From positions 1 to 64,000 of the forward strand of contig NZ_LGEN01000020.1 in NCBI RefSeq assembly GCF_001507855.1: 64,000 nt of DNA, given 5' to 3'. The stretch is from Halomonas sp. 54_146. GTDB taxonomy: Bacteria; Pseudomonadota; Gammaproteobacteria; Pseudomonadales; Halomonadaceae. The position numbers were made by a program, and so were the translations under genes. Below are positions 50,144 to 59,011 of this stretch, one piece after another; the stretch's first letter is position 1, and each line of letters begins with the position of its first letter. Under the pieces are notes generated by a model that saw only the letters and a list, made by a program, of their open reading frames with translations, had not been told where the DNA came from and made no database searches.

Positions 50144-50647
50144 TTATTTCAGATGAGGACGCAAATCTCCGCGAACTGCATCGAGAAGCGTAATGAAATG
50201 GTAATCCTGTGAGGTATCCAGGCAGTCCACTCTCACGCTGGTGCGCATGCCTTTGTCTATGTGCAGCTGATCAAATATTTCTAGCGTCAGTTTTCTAGCT
50301 GGCTTATCGCCGGGTGCCATGATGCCGTCTTCAAGGGTAAAGGTTTCCAGCAAGGTAACACGCACGCGAGTGCTATTGCCTTCGCTAAGCACGCGCCGGA
50401 CAAACAGCCAGCCTTCGCAGGGCAGGGCATGGTTATCATCGCGCAGCCGCAAGAAAATCGTGCGGTAGCAGGCACCTTCAATAGAGGCCTTTTCAGCCAT
50501 GCTGCGGTAAGCCTGAACCACTTGATTGGCTGAGGCGCGGGCGTCATCTAAACGCTGGACAATACCTTGATGTTCGCGGCTGAGTTGCTCTTGACGTTGA
50601 AACGTCAGCCATTGGCGATACTCGGCCATAAGGTGGGACGACGCCAT
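50144..50647 (-). CDS. Protein of unknown function
   Basis: A 167 aa soluble protein that I do not recognise. The N-terminal third is a likely coiled coil or long helix (YRQWLTFQRQEQLSREHQGIVQRLDDARASANQVVQAYR). The rest alternates beta-type segments (YRTIFLRLRDD, RVRVTLLETFTLEDG, RKLTLEIFDQLHIDKGMRTSVRVDCLD). No catalytic motif, signal peptide or membrane span is visible. GGAG with a 5-base spacer supports the ATG at 50647; a GTG two codons upstream is possible. It lies between rhlE and the MFS gene on the same strand, 107 bp after rhlE. Confidence 0.75.
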   Translation of the reverse strand: MASSHLMAEYRQWLTFQRQEQLSREHQGIVQRLDDARASANQVVQAYRSMAEKASIEGACYRTIFLRLRDDNHALPCEGWLFVRRVLSEGNSTRVRVTLLETFTLEDGIMAPGDKPARKLTLEIFDQLHIDKGMRTSVRVDCLDTSQDYHFITLLDAVRGDLRPHLK

Positions 50648-50709
50648 AATCACTCCATGAAAAATTGTTCACGTCTAAACGCTAAAAATAAATGCTTAAA
50701 ACAGCCGCT

Positions 50710-50744
50710 TGGAATATGCAAAGGCGATACCTTCGCATATTCCA
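50710..50744. terminator. Hairpin downstream of rhlE
   Basis: TGGAATATGC (50710-50719) pairs with GCATATTCCA (50735-50744), with AAGG/CCTT inside. It begins 10 bases past the rhlE stop on its downstream side. No clean T-tract follows on the minus strand, so it may be a weak terminator or a 3'-end stabiliser. Confidence 0.55.
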
Positions 50745-50754
50745 GCGCGGGGAG

Positions 50755-52011
50755 CTAGCGACGAACGCGGCGTTTACGTTCCCCGCTGGTATTGGCGCTC
50801 TGCCCTTCGGGTTTGCGTTTGGCGCGCGGCTGCCGCTGGTTGCGACGACCATTTTCAATGGGCTCAGGCTTGATAGTGGGGTCAGGCTCAAAACCGGGTT
50901 CAATATGTTTTGGCAGCGTCTGCTTAATCAGTCGCTCAATGTTGCCTAGCAATCCATCTTCGTCGACACAGACCAATGAAACTGCTTCGCCATTGCTGCC
51001 GGCGCGGCCAGTACGCCCAATGCGGTGTACGTAATCTTCGGCCACATTGGGCAGGTCAAAGTTAACCACATGGGGCAGTTCATTGATGTCCAGGCCACGC
51101 GCAGCGATGTCGGTTGCTACCAGCACCTGAAGGTCGCCGGTTTTAAAAGCGGTTAGCGCGCGGGTGCGTGCCCCTTGGCTTTTATTGCCATGGATCGCCA
51201 TAGCAGGAATGTCCTGCTTGGAAAGCTGTTCGGCTAGGCGGTTGGCGCCGTGTTTAGTGCGTGTGAAAACCAACACTTGAAACCAGCCGTTTTGCTGGAT
51301 TAAGTGGGCGAGTAGTTCACGCTTTTTCTCACGGTCTACGCGGTAAATGGCCTGCTCGATTTTCTCTGCAGTGGTATTGCGTGGTGCCACTTCAATAAGC
51401 GCTGGGTTGTCCAGCAGCTGTTGAGCAAGGGTTTGGATCTCGTTAGAAAACGTCGCTGAAAACAGCAGGTTTTGGCGCTTTTTAGGCACTAAGCGCAGCA
51501 GGCGCTTGATGTCGTGGATAAAGCCCATGTCCAGCATGCGGTCGGCTTCATCAAGGACTAAAATCTCAACGGCAGAAAGGTCAACATGCCCCTGCTGGTG
51601 TAGATCTAATAGGCGGCCGGGCGTGGCGATAAGCACATCTAAGCCGGCTTTCAGCGCATCTATTTGAGGCTGCTGACCAACGCCGCCAAAGATAATGTGC
51701 GAGCGCAGCGCAAGATGTTGCCCGTAAGTCGCAACGCTTTCGCCAACTTGAGCCGCAAGTTCACGCGTAGGGGTGAGCACCAGCGCACGCACCTGGCGCT
51801 TTGCCGGGCGTTTGCCGTCGTTCAGCCGTTGCAGCATTGGCAAGGTAAAGCCCGCGGTTTTGCCGGTGCCGGTTTGGGCGCTGGCTAACATGTCGCGACC
51901 TTCTAACACGACGGGGATGGCCTGTCGTTGAATCGGGGTAGGTTCGGTGTAACCTTGCGCTGTGACAGCGCGTAACAAGTCGGCGTGCAGGCCAAGTTCA
52001 GAAAAGCTCAT
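50755..52011 (-). CDS. rhlE: DEAD-box RNA helicase, RhlE type
   Basis: An ATP-dependent RNA helicase of 418 aa. It carries the Q motif ([14 protein letters not shown]), motif [12 protein letters not shown], Ia [43 protein letters not shown] and [12 protein letters not shown]. An Arg/Lys-rich tail of about 60 residues ends the protein ([18 protein letters not shown]), typical of RhlE and used for RNA binding. RhlE works in ribosome assembly and RNA decay with RNase E. It has a long (about 400 bp) upstream intergenic region. Confidence 0.94.
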   Translation of the reverse strand: MSFSELGLHADLLRAVTAQGYTEPTPIQRQAIPVVLEGRDMLASAQTGTGKTAGFTLPMLQRLNDGKRPAKRQVRALVLTPTRELAAQVGESVATYGQHLALRSHIIFGGVGQQPQIDALKAGLDVLIATPGRLLDLHQQGHVDLSAVEILVLDEADRMLDMGFIHDIKRLLRLVPKKRQNLLFSATFSNEIQTLAQQLLDNPALIEVAPRNTTAEKIEQAIYRVDREKKRELLAHLIQQNGWFQVLVFTRTKHGANRLAEQLSKQDIPAMAIHGNKSQGARTRALTAFKTGDLQVLVATDIAARGLDINELPHVVNFDLPNVAEDYVHRIGRTGRAGSNGEAVSLVCVDEDGLLGNIERLIKQTLPKHIEPGFEPDPTIKPEPIENGRRNQRQPRAKRKPEGQSANTSGERKRRVRR

Positions 52012-52413
52012 GCGTTCTCCGCAGTCACCTAGTGAGTCAGTACTGATAAGTAGTTGTTGTCACTAGATGTAATGTTCAAAAAGCGAGGTTGATTCACCCG
52101 CGCGGCAGCGAAGTGTGCCAGATAACTCACAAGGCCGCGAAGGTCGTTGGTAAGCCGTGTATGACGGTGACATGAGAGCGACAGCGTGAAGCTGTGCTGT
52201 GTTCTGATGTGCACGGACACACCAGGAAATGTTCGTGTCAGTAATAAGCCGAGCAGTGTAACACGGTTATGAAAAGCCAGCGTGATTAGCTGTTACGTGT
52301 CAGAGAAGGCCGCAGCGTATATTAACTAGTCAGCTCGCTTAGCTGAAGGTCTAGTCGAGATAAGCTTAGCCTAAAATAAGTTTGGTCTAAAATAAGCTTG
52401 GTCTAAAATAAAA
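52012..52413. other. Intergenic region between pqiC and rhlE
   Basis: About 400 bp without a convincing gene. The left 250 bp is probably the rhlE promoter and leader; cold-inducible helicase genes often have long leaders, but I see no defined structure. The right end (52371 onward) is the 16-bp repeat array at the pqiC stop. Confidence 0.6.
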
Positions 52414-52418
52414 TTAGT
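52371..52418. repeat. Three 16-bp tandem units covering the pqiC stop codon
   Basis: CTAAAATAAGTTTGGT (52371-52386), CTAAAATAAGCTTGGT (52387-52402) and CTAAAATAAAATTAGT (52403-52418), with a partial fourth (CAAAATAATTGCC) reaching into pqiC. The pqiC TAA (52416-52414 on the minus strand) is in the third unit. Confidence 0.93.
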
Positions 52419-53001
52419 CAAAATAATTGCCCTGGCGTATCTGGCTGGCGATGAGTTCGGCAGATTGATTCCAACTGCTGCTTAAGGCACGCACCAGCGC
52501 GGGATAGCCATCTTCTTCAAGGGGTGTCTCTGCATGGAAGTTGTCCATCGCCAGTAGCGCGCCGTCATCATCAAGCAGCTGCCATTGGCCACTGGCTATC
52601 GCTAAGCCATCAAACCGGCCTTGGAAGTGGTTAACCTCTAAGCGCAACGTTAGTGCATCTGGCTGTGTGCCCTCCGCGCGGATGACTCGCAGCGTAGGCA
52701 GCGCGTGTGACAGGCGAGCGCGTAGCGCCCGCTCTAACTGCCTACCTAGCCCTTCTGCCCATTGGTGTTCGCGTGCGGCGTTCAGGGTGATGTCGTCCAG
52801 CTGCATGACAATGCCATCGACATCCAAGTAATGCGCAAGCCGTGGAGCGCTAAGCCGTAGTGTGCCTTGGGGTTGGTCAGGTGCGCTGGCCGTGTTGTCA
52901 CTGGGCAGCATGTAGCGTGCTGGTGGCACCACACTGCTAGCGCAGGCGGATACCAGCAGGCAGATCATCAGCACCGGTAGATACTTAATCCATGCAAACA
53001 T
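52414..53001 (-). CDS. pqiC: PqiC, outer-membrane lipoprotein of the Pqi lipid-transport system
   Basis: A 195 aa ABC-type transport auxiliary lipoprotein (DUF330). The signal peptide ends in the lipobox LLVSAC with lipidated Cys20, and PPARYMLPSD follows. PqiC sits in the outer membrane and receives the PqiB tunnel. I start at the ATG at 53001, which has AAGGAG eight bases upstream; the longer frame overlaps pqiB. It follows pqiB by 10 bp and ends the operon in a 16-bp repeat array. Confidence 0.9.
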   Translation of the reverse strand: MFAWIKYLPVLMICLLVSACASSVVPPARYMLPSDNTASAPDQPQGTLRLSAPRLAHYLDVDGIVMQLDDITLNAAREHQWAEGLGRQLERALRARLSHALPTLRVIRAEGTQPDALTLRLEVNHFQGRFDGLAIASGQWQLLDDDGALLAMDNFHAETPLEEDGYPALVRALSSSWNQSAELIASQIRQGNYFD

Positions 53002-53011
53002 AGTCAGCTCC

Positions 53012-54727
53012 TTAATCGCGTGGTGCCCGTGGCATGGGGTCTTGGGCATCTAAATTGTCAAACAGCAGCGCCCTTGGATTTTCATTTAACGTGCGTGTTA
53101 GTGGCTGCAAATCACGCATTAAGCGATCTAACCGTTCAATGGCCGTGGTGAGTTCCTGATACGCAGGTGATGAAGGCGAAAGGCCTTGCAGCGTGTTGCG
53201 CAGCTCTTCCAAGGTTGCGTTTAGGTTGCCACCAACGGCTTGGGTCTCAGGGTCGTTAAGTAGCTGATTAATAGAGGCACTTACGTCGCGCACCTCGTTG
53301 AGCACGCTTTCTGAAGCTTGCAAGTTACGATCCAAACCGGCTAACAGGGGTTCAACTTCAAGCGTGTTTAGTTTTTCCAGTAAATCGGTCACCTGGGCCT
53401 GAATTTGTGCAAAGCCGCCAGGCACGGTTGGGAACACGTCGCGATCTGAGAATCGCTCGGCAATATACTCATCGGCGAGGTCACGCTGGAAGTTTAAATC
53501 GACAAACAGCGCGCCCGTTAGCAGGCTGCCACTTTTAAGAGAGGCCCGCAGGCCAAGGCCAAACAAGCGTTCAAACCGAGCCGCCCACTCTTCTAAGTTA
53601 ATCTCGCTGTTTTCTATGCCTAGCCGCTGAGGTTCAATCCTTATTAACACGGGAATGGCAAAGCGCGCGCGCGAATCTGGCTGGGGGGCGGTAAAGTTCC
53701 AGGGTACTGCGGCGACGGTGCCGAGTCGCACGCCGCGAAACTCTACCGGTGCTCCTTTAGAAAGACCGCGAACAGTTTCATCTACCAGCAATACATATTC
53801 TAAGTAGCGGTTGAAGGTGCCTTCCCGGGCGGCATCTTCGTCGGCATACAGCGTGAAGCGTGTATTGGCTTCAACCGGGCGCCCCATGGGGAGATCTTCA
53901 GGTACGCCGAAGGTGACGCCTCCCCCTAAAAGCGCTTCAATGGATTCCACGCTGACACGTACACCGTCAGCATCTAACCGAAAATCGACGCCGTTGGAGG
54001 TCCAAAAGCGGGTGCTGTCGGTAACTAACGCGGTGTAGGGTTCTTCAATAAATACCTGATGCTGCATGGTGCGCGATTGAGGCTCGAAGCGGTTCTCTTC
54101 TATACGCCCAACGGTATAGCCTTGGTAAGAAACGGGGTCACCCACCCGCAGTGAATTGCCCAGCTGGCTGGTTAAACTCAGCCGTAAGCCCGCCTGGCCG
54201 GCAGGTGCTACGGGTGGGGTCTCGCTGACAGGGAATTCACGGCGCGGGGCTTCTGCGGCACCGGGTTCAAGCTGAATATAAGCGCCGGATAGCACGGTGC
54301 CCAGGCCGCTAATGCCTTCACGCCCGATGCGCGGTTTGACCACCCAAAAGCGGCTATCTTCGCGCAGCATATCTTCTGCTTCTGGCTGGATGCGTGCCGT
54401 CATTACCGCATGGGAAAGATCGTCAGATAGCCTCACGGTCTGAACGCGGCCAATTTGAACATTGCGGCTACGAATAAGCGTATTGCCCGCTTCGATACCT
54501 TCAGCGCTTTCCATGGTGAGCGTTACCAGCGTGCCACGGCTGGCATAGTTGTCGTAAATCAACCATAGGCCAATGGCAATGGCGACGATGGGTACAATCC
54601 AAATTGGTGAAAGGCGGGTTTGTCGCGATGTTTTGGCCCGGTTTAAATCCTGCTCGGTGGTTGCGTTGCCATTTGTTTGGTTGCTGTTCGTTGGGTCGTT
54701 AGGGGGCGGTAGTGTTTCATTAGCCAT
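53012..54727 (-). CDS. pqiB: PqiB, periplasm-spanning MCE-domain protein
   Basis: An inner-membrane anchored protein with several MCE (MlaD) domains. It forms a hexameric tunnel for phospholipid movement between membranes. It has one N-terminal span (SPIWIVPIVAIAIGLWLIY) and MCE blocks at about residues 50, 165 and 290 (TLTMESAEGIEAGNTLIRSRNVQIGRV; LTSQLGNSLRVGDPVSYQGYTVGRI; YVLLVDETVRGLSKGAPVEFRGVRLGTV). A long C-terminal coiled coil (LLEKLNTLEVEPLL..) forms the needle. The ATG at 54727 overlaps the pqiA stop by 8 bp and has AAGGAA upstream. It is 571 aa. Confidence 0.94.
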   Translation of the reverse strand: MANETLPPPNDPTNSNQTNGNATTEQDLNRAKTSRQTRLSPIWIVPIVAIAIGLWLIYDNYASRGTLVTLTMESAEGIEAGNTLIRSRNVQIGRVQTVRLSDDLSHAVMTARIQPEAEDMLREDSRFWVVKPRIGREGISGLGTVLSGAYIQLEPGAAEAPRREFPVSETPPVAPAGQAGLRLSLTSQLGNSLRVGDPVSYQGYTVGRIEENRFEPQSRTMQHQVFIEEPYTALVTDSTRFWTSNGVDFRLDADGVRVSVESIEALLGGGVTFGVPEDLPMGRPVEANTRFTLYADEDAAREGTFNRYLEYVLLVDETVRGLSKGAPVEFRGVRLGTVAAVPWNFTAPQPDSRARFAIPVLIRIEPQRLGIENSEINLEEWAARFERLFGLGLRASLKSGSLLTGALFVDLNFQRDLADEYIAERFSDRDVFPTVPGGFAQIQAQVTDLLEKLNTLEVEPLLAGLDRNLQASESVLNEVRDVSASINQLLNDPETQAVGGNLNATLEELRNTLQGLSPSSPAYQELTTAIERLDRLMRDLQPLTRTLNENPRALLFDNLDAQDPMPRAPRD

Positions 54728-56084
54728 CAACAGGTTCCTTGGTGGCCGCTTTACGGCGAAGAGGCGTGGGCAGTGGTAAATCCCAAATTAAGCGTGGGTC
54801 AAACGACATTGCTGCCAGCATGGTCAATACAACCACTGAACCGAAGGCGAGCGCTGCGGGGCCGGGGGTAATCGACATCAACGATCCAGCGCGAATCAAA
54901 GCAACTAAAATAGCTACAACAAAAACGTCGACCATCGACCAGCGGCCAATAAATTCTGTTAAGCGATACAGCCGAGTACGGCTTTGAGCGTTCAATAGGT
55001 TGCTACGCTTGACCACCAGGCAGAGCCACGTTAGCGCAACCAGTTTACCCACGGGAACGATGACGCTGGCAATAAAAATGACCGCAGCGATAGGCCATGA
55101 GCCCATTTGAAGTAATTGCACAACACCGCCGATTATGGTCGATGGCGTTGAGCTGCCTAAGCTGGTGGTGGTCATTATGGGATACACATTGGCGGGAATA
55201 TACATGATGGCCGATGCGGTAAGAAGCGCCCACGTGCGCTGTAGGCTTTGTGGTAAGCGTTGGTGAAGTTTCTCATGGCAACGAACGCAGTGCCCGCGCC
55301 CTTGGGAAGAAAGCCGGTTTATCAGCCCACAGGTTGGGCAGCCGGTTAAGCCTTGTTCGGCGGCGGGCAAGCCCGTTTTAGTGCCTTCAGGTGCCAGCGG
55401 CTCTCCTTCCAATGAAAACCACATCCAGTCGGCATCAATAGACTGCGTCGTCATTAGTAGCAGCAGTGCAAACGCGCAAAACGCCCAGAAAGAGATGCCT
55501 AGTTCAATATCGGCAAGGCCGGCTATTTTTATCAGGCTGACCAGAGCGCCAATAATGAAGACATCGGCCATCATCCAGGGGGTTAAGTGAGCCAGTGAGC
55601 GAGCAATGCTGCGGCTAAAGGGCAGGGGATGATCGCGTAATAGGCCAAACTGAAGCCAAAGCACCCCAAGTAAGTAAACCGCTGGCAGCACTGCGATGGT
55701 CATGATAACGGCAATGGCAACCAGGGGCTGGTGGAAGCCAATCAGCGTGGTGGCGGTTTGTGAAAGCTCAATGCGATTACCGACGCCGCTGACTGAAAAA
55801 CTGATAAAAGGAAATGATACCGCCAGCAGTAGTGCGATAAGCGCCGATAAGGCCAAGGCCATACTGCGCTGAGCTGGATAGCGGTGGCGATTGACAAGCG
55901 TATGGGAGCAGCGTGGGCAGGTAGCTTTCTCCCCTGAGCTGAGCGGTGGCAATGCCGACACCCAGTCACATTCATGACAAGCACGCAAGCGCCGCCGCTG
56001 AGTTCTGACCTCAGGAGGAGAGCGGTCAACGAGTGGTGTGTTGACCGGTAACGTGTGGCGTTTAATAAATCGTTGCGGCGTCAA
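54720..56084 (-). CDS. pqiA: PqiA, inner-membrane protein of the Pqi system
   Basis: A 454 aa protein with two related halves, each with a zinc-ribbon pair (CHECDWV..CPRCSHTL near 36-61; CPTCGL..CVRCHEKL near 253-275) followed by four membrane spans, the pattern of PqiA/YebS (LetA) proteins that feed lipids to PqiB. The start appears to be TTG at 56084, with GAGAGAG upstream; no ATG lies near the expected N-terminus. It is first in pqiABC and divergent from the antiporter gene, with 235 bp between. Confidence 0.92.
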   Translation of the reverse strand: MTPQRFIKRHTLPVNTPLVDRSPPEVRTQRRRLRACHECDWVSALPPLSSGEKATCPRCSHTLVNRHRYPAQRSMALALSALIALLLAVSFPFISFSVSGVGNRIELSQTATTLIGFHQPLVAIAVIMTIAVLPAVYLLGVLWLQFGLLRDHPLPFSRSIARSLAHLTPWMMADVFIIGALVSLIKIAGLADIELGISFWAFCAFALLLLMTTQSIDADWMWFSLEGEPLAPEGTKTGLPAAEQGLTGCPTCGLINRLSSQGRGHCVRCHEKLHQRLPQSLQRTWALLTASAIMYIPANVYPIMTTTSLGSSTPSTIIGGVVQLLQMGSWPIAAVIFIASVIVPVGKLVALTWLCLVVKRSNLLNAQSRTRLYRLTEFIGRWSMVDVFVVAILVALIRAGSLMSITPGPAALAFGSVVVLTMLAAMSFDPRLIWDLPLPTPLRRKAATKEPVDG

Positions 56085-56319
56085 AAACTAAACTCTCTCA
56101 GTGCGAATTCCTGGCAAAGCTACTAGGATGTGGCGGATTAAGCTGCCAAGCGCGTATTTTAGCAAGTCTACGTGGCTGAAATAATGCCTAGCCACAACGA
56201 TGTTGTCTCCTCTAAAGTGCTGGGCACTAGCGATGCAAGACGTAAGTAGTGTCTGCTACGTCGTGATTAAAAATAGCGCTTGGAAATGGTGCCTGTCATT
56301 AAGTCATGAAGGAAATGAA

Positions 56320-57297
56320 ATGTTACTTCCCTTATTAGCGGTTGTGTTTGGCTTGGCGTTGCTGGTGTGGAGCGCCGAGAAATTTATTGACGGTGCGGCG
56401 GCAACGTCCCGCTGGCTTGGGTTGTCGCCTCTTTTGATCGGTATGTTAGTCATTGGCTTTGGCACATCCGCCCCAGAAATGATGGTCTCGGTACTGGCTG
56501 CCCTGGATGGCAACCCCGGCTTGGCGGTGGGCAATGCCTATGGCTCCAATATTGCCAATATCGGCTTGATACTAGGCCTAATTGCGCTTATTTCGCCTCT
56601 AGCCGTTCATTCCAGCGTTATTCGTAAAGAAATGCCAATCCTCATGCTGGTCATGCTGGTGACCGGTTTGATGCTGCTGGACGGTTTCATAGCACGCTGG
56701 GAAGCAGTCTGCCTCTTGCTGGCATTAGTGGTGTTTATCACGGTGAGTATTGTGCGTTCGCGCAATCAGTCCGACGACGCGTTGGTATCTGAGGTGGCTG
56801 AAACGCTGGATAGCAAGCCAATGTCTCGCGGCAAATCAATCATGTGGACGCTGATAGGCTTGGTGCTGCTAATTGCGAGTTCGCGGCTGTTGGTTTGGGG
56901 GGCTGTTGAAATAGCCACTCAGTTTGGCGTGAGCGACTTAATTATTGGTTTGACCGTGGTCGCCATTGGTACTTCATTACCTGAGTTGGCGTCTTCTATC
57001 AGCGCATTGCGCCGGAAAGAGCACGATCTTGTGCTGGGTAATGTGGTCGGCTCTAACCTGTTTAATAGTTTGGCAGTAGTGGGCCTTGCGGGTGTGATTG
57101 CGCCGATTGAGGCAGGCCGTGAGGTGCTAGTGCGCGACTGGAGCGTGATGACCGGCATGACACTGCTGATGATTCTATTTGCGTTTTCCTGGCGTGGCCG
57201 CCCACGGCGCATTAATCGTTTGGAAGGGGGCATTTTGCTGGCGCTATTTATCGCCTACACCGGTTATATGGTCAGCATCGTCATAATGTCTCGATAG
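56320..57297 (+). CDS. Calcium/sodium antiporter (YrbG/CaCA family)
   Basis: A 325 aa K+-independent cation/Ca2+ exchanger of the CaCA superfamily. Two inverted alpha-repeats carry the ion-binding motifs GFGTSAPEMMVSVLAALDGNPGLAVGNAYGSNIANIGLILG (residues 48-90) and AIGTSLPELASSISALRRKEHDLVLGNVVGSNLFNSLAVVG. About ten membrane spans flank an acidic/Ser linker near residues 150-175. I start at ATG 56320 (AAGGAAAT upstream), as the frame 40 codons upstream lacks family sequence. In a halophile it may help extrude Ca2+ using the Na+ gradient. Confidence 0.92.
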   Translation: MLLPLLAVVFGLALLVWSAEKFIDGAAATSRWLGLSPLLIGMLVIGFGTSAPEMMVSVLAALDGNPGLAVGNAYGSNIANIGLILGLIALISPLAVHSSVIRKEMPILMLVMLVTGLMLLDGFIARWEAVCLLLALVVFITVSIVRSRNQSDDALVSEVAETLDSKPMSRGKSIMWTLIGLVLLIASSRLLVWGAVEIATQFGVSDLIIGLTVVAIGTSLPELASSISALRRKEHDLVLGNVVGSNLFNSLAVVGLAGVIAPIEAGREVLVRDWSVMTGMTLLMILFAFSWRGRPRRINRLEGGILLALFIAYTGYMVSIVIMSR

Positions 57298-57593
57298 CAT
57301 TTTTATCGTCATGGGTCTTTCTTGTCATAGCCTGCCGCTATGGTGCCTTGTGCGTCAACGCGACACATCTTAGACGCATGGCTGTTGGCATATTATGGCT
57401 GTCCAAGAAGGGCGCTTGCGACAAATTAGCTTGTGACAAATTAATTGCGGCGTAAGGGATAAGCTTAGTGTTTAGGACTATAGGTGTTTATTGCTAATTA
57501 GTGCTTATAGCTAAAAGTGTCGTGCCATGAAGGCTCAACTAAGCTTGTGTAACCCCCTTCGTGGGAAACCGATTCAGGTCTTAGGAGAGTGAA
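57298..57593. other. Upstream region of the cyd operon
   Basis: About 300 bp with no ORF of note. It contains a direct repeat GACAAATTA (57420-57428 and 57435-57443) and several TTAG/CTAA-rich segments. No FNR/Anr TTGAT-N4-ATCAA box was found, so oxygen control by Anr is not evident from sequence. AGGAGAG lies before the cydA ATG. Confidence 0.55.
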
Positions 57594-59009
57594 ATGGAAC
57601 TTGATCCGCTCGTATTATCGCGATTGCAGTTCGCATTCGTTGTGTCATTTCACGCGATTTTTCCCGTATTTACTATCGGCCTGGCATCATATATAGCGTT
57701 GCTCCACGGTCTTTTTTTCAAGACTAAAAACCCAGCGTGGGATCGCTTGTCTCTCTTCTGGACGAAGGTATTTGCCGTCGTCTTTGGAATGGGGGTGGTG
57801 TCAGGCATTGTGATGTCGTTTCAATTTGGCACAAATTGGAGCAACTTTTCTCAGGCGTCCTCAAATTTCCTCGGCCCTATGCTGAGTTACGAAGTTGTCA
57901 CGGCGTTCTTCTTAGAAGCGGCGTTCTTGGGCGTATTGTTATTTGGCCGCGGCAAGGTTTCCCAAGGGGTTCACCTGTTTGCTGCCATTATGGTGGCGGT
58001 GGGCACCTTCATCTCTTCTTTCTGGATTTTATCGGCCAACAGCTGGATGCACACACCTGCTGGGGTAGAGCTAATCGACTTTCGCTTCCACGTTACCTCC
58101 TGGAGCGAGGCCATCTTTAATCCCTCTTTCCCTTACCGCTTTATGCATATGGCCGTTGCCTCCTTTTTGACCGGCGGTTTTGTGGTGGCCGGGGTGAGTG
58201 CATGGTTTTTGTTACGTGATCGAGACCCTGAAGCTAACCGCCGTGCGCTTTCTATGTGTTTATGGCTGCTATTGTTTTTGGCACCGGTTCAGGCGGTTAT
58301 TGGCGACTTTCACGGGATTAACACTTTAGAGTATCAACCGACTAAGGTGGCTGCGATGGAAGGGAACTGGCAGACATCCACCAATGTCCCGCTGCTGTTA
58401 TTTGCTATTCCTGACCAGCAAGCGCAGGCCAACCATTTTGAAATCGCTATTCCCAACCTTGCCAGCATCATTTTGACCCACTCGCCAGACGGTGAAGTGC
58501 CGGGCATTACCGAGGCCGCGCCTGAAGAGCAGCCACCTGTGCTGATTGTTTTTTGGGCCTTCCGTGTGATGGTCGGGATTGGTCTATTAATGATTGCGGT
58601 GGCCGTAGTGGGGCTGATTTTGCGTCGCAAGGGGCATATTTATAGTCAGCCACTCTTTTTGAAAGCGCTGACCGGGATGATCGCCATGCCTTTTATCGCG
58701 GTTCTGGCCGGTTGGATTGTTACTGAGTCTGGCCGTTCCCCGTGGCTGGTTTACGGCATGATGACGCACGCAGAGGGCTTAACGCCTTCGCTTACCGGCT
58801 CCATGGCGCTGTTTACCTTAATTGGCTATGTGTTGGTTTACGGCGTGGTGTTTTATGCAGGCATTTATTACCTCACGCGCGTGGTGCGTAATGGCATGTT
58901 GCCGGAAGAAGAGCGCGAAACGATTGATGAGCACTTCAAGCGCCCTATGCGGCCTCTCTCGGCAGCACAGACGCCCTTTGACGATGATGTTGACCCGGTG
59001 AGGAGCTAA
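57594..59009 (+). CDS. cydA: Cytochrome bd-type quinol oxidase subunit I (short Q-loop)
   Basis: Subunit I of a terminal quinol oxidase, 471 aa, holding three haems. The distal haem ligand His20 lies in FVVSFHAIFPVFTIGL, the haem b558 ligand His185 in RFMHMAVASFLTGGF, and the Glu-rich proton path in YEVVTAFFLEAAFLG. The segment after GDFHG is short (IPDQQAQANHFEIAIPN..), so the Q-loop is of the short type found in CIO and Bacillus enzymes; GRSPWLVYGMMTHAEGLTPSL resembles the CIO branch. It is first of cydABDC, with cydB 2 bp behind. Confidence 0.95.
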   Translation: MELDPLVLSRLQFAFVVSFHAIFPVFTIGLASYIALLHGLFFKTKNPAWDRLSLFWTKVFAVVFGMGVVSGIVMSFQFGTNWSNFSQASSNFLGPMLSYEVVTAFFLEAAFLGVLLFGRGKVSQGVHLFAAIMVAVGTFISSFWILSANSWMHTPAGVELIDFRFHVTSWSEAIFNPSFPYRFMHMAVASFLTGGFVVAGVSAWFLLRDRDPEANRRALSMCLWLLLFLAPVQAVIGDFHGINTLEYQPTKVAAMEGNWQTSTNVPLLLFAIPDQQAQANHFEIAIPNLASIILTHSPDGEVPGITEAAPEEQPPVLIVFWAFRVMVGIGLLMIAVAVVGLILRRKGHIYSQPLFLKALTGMIAMPFIAVLAGWIVTESGRSPWLVYGMMTHAEGLTPSLTGSMALFTLIGYVLVYGVVFYAGIYYLTRVVRNGMLPEEERETIDEHFKRPMRPLSAAQTPFDDDVDPVRS

Positions 59010-59011
59010 GT

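Noticed and set aside
57298-57593. FNR/Anr site upstream of cydA
   Set aside because: No TTGAT-N4-ATCAA or close variant was found on scanning this gap.
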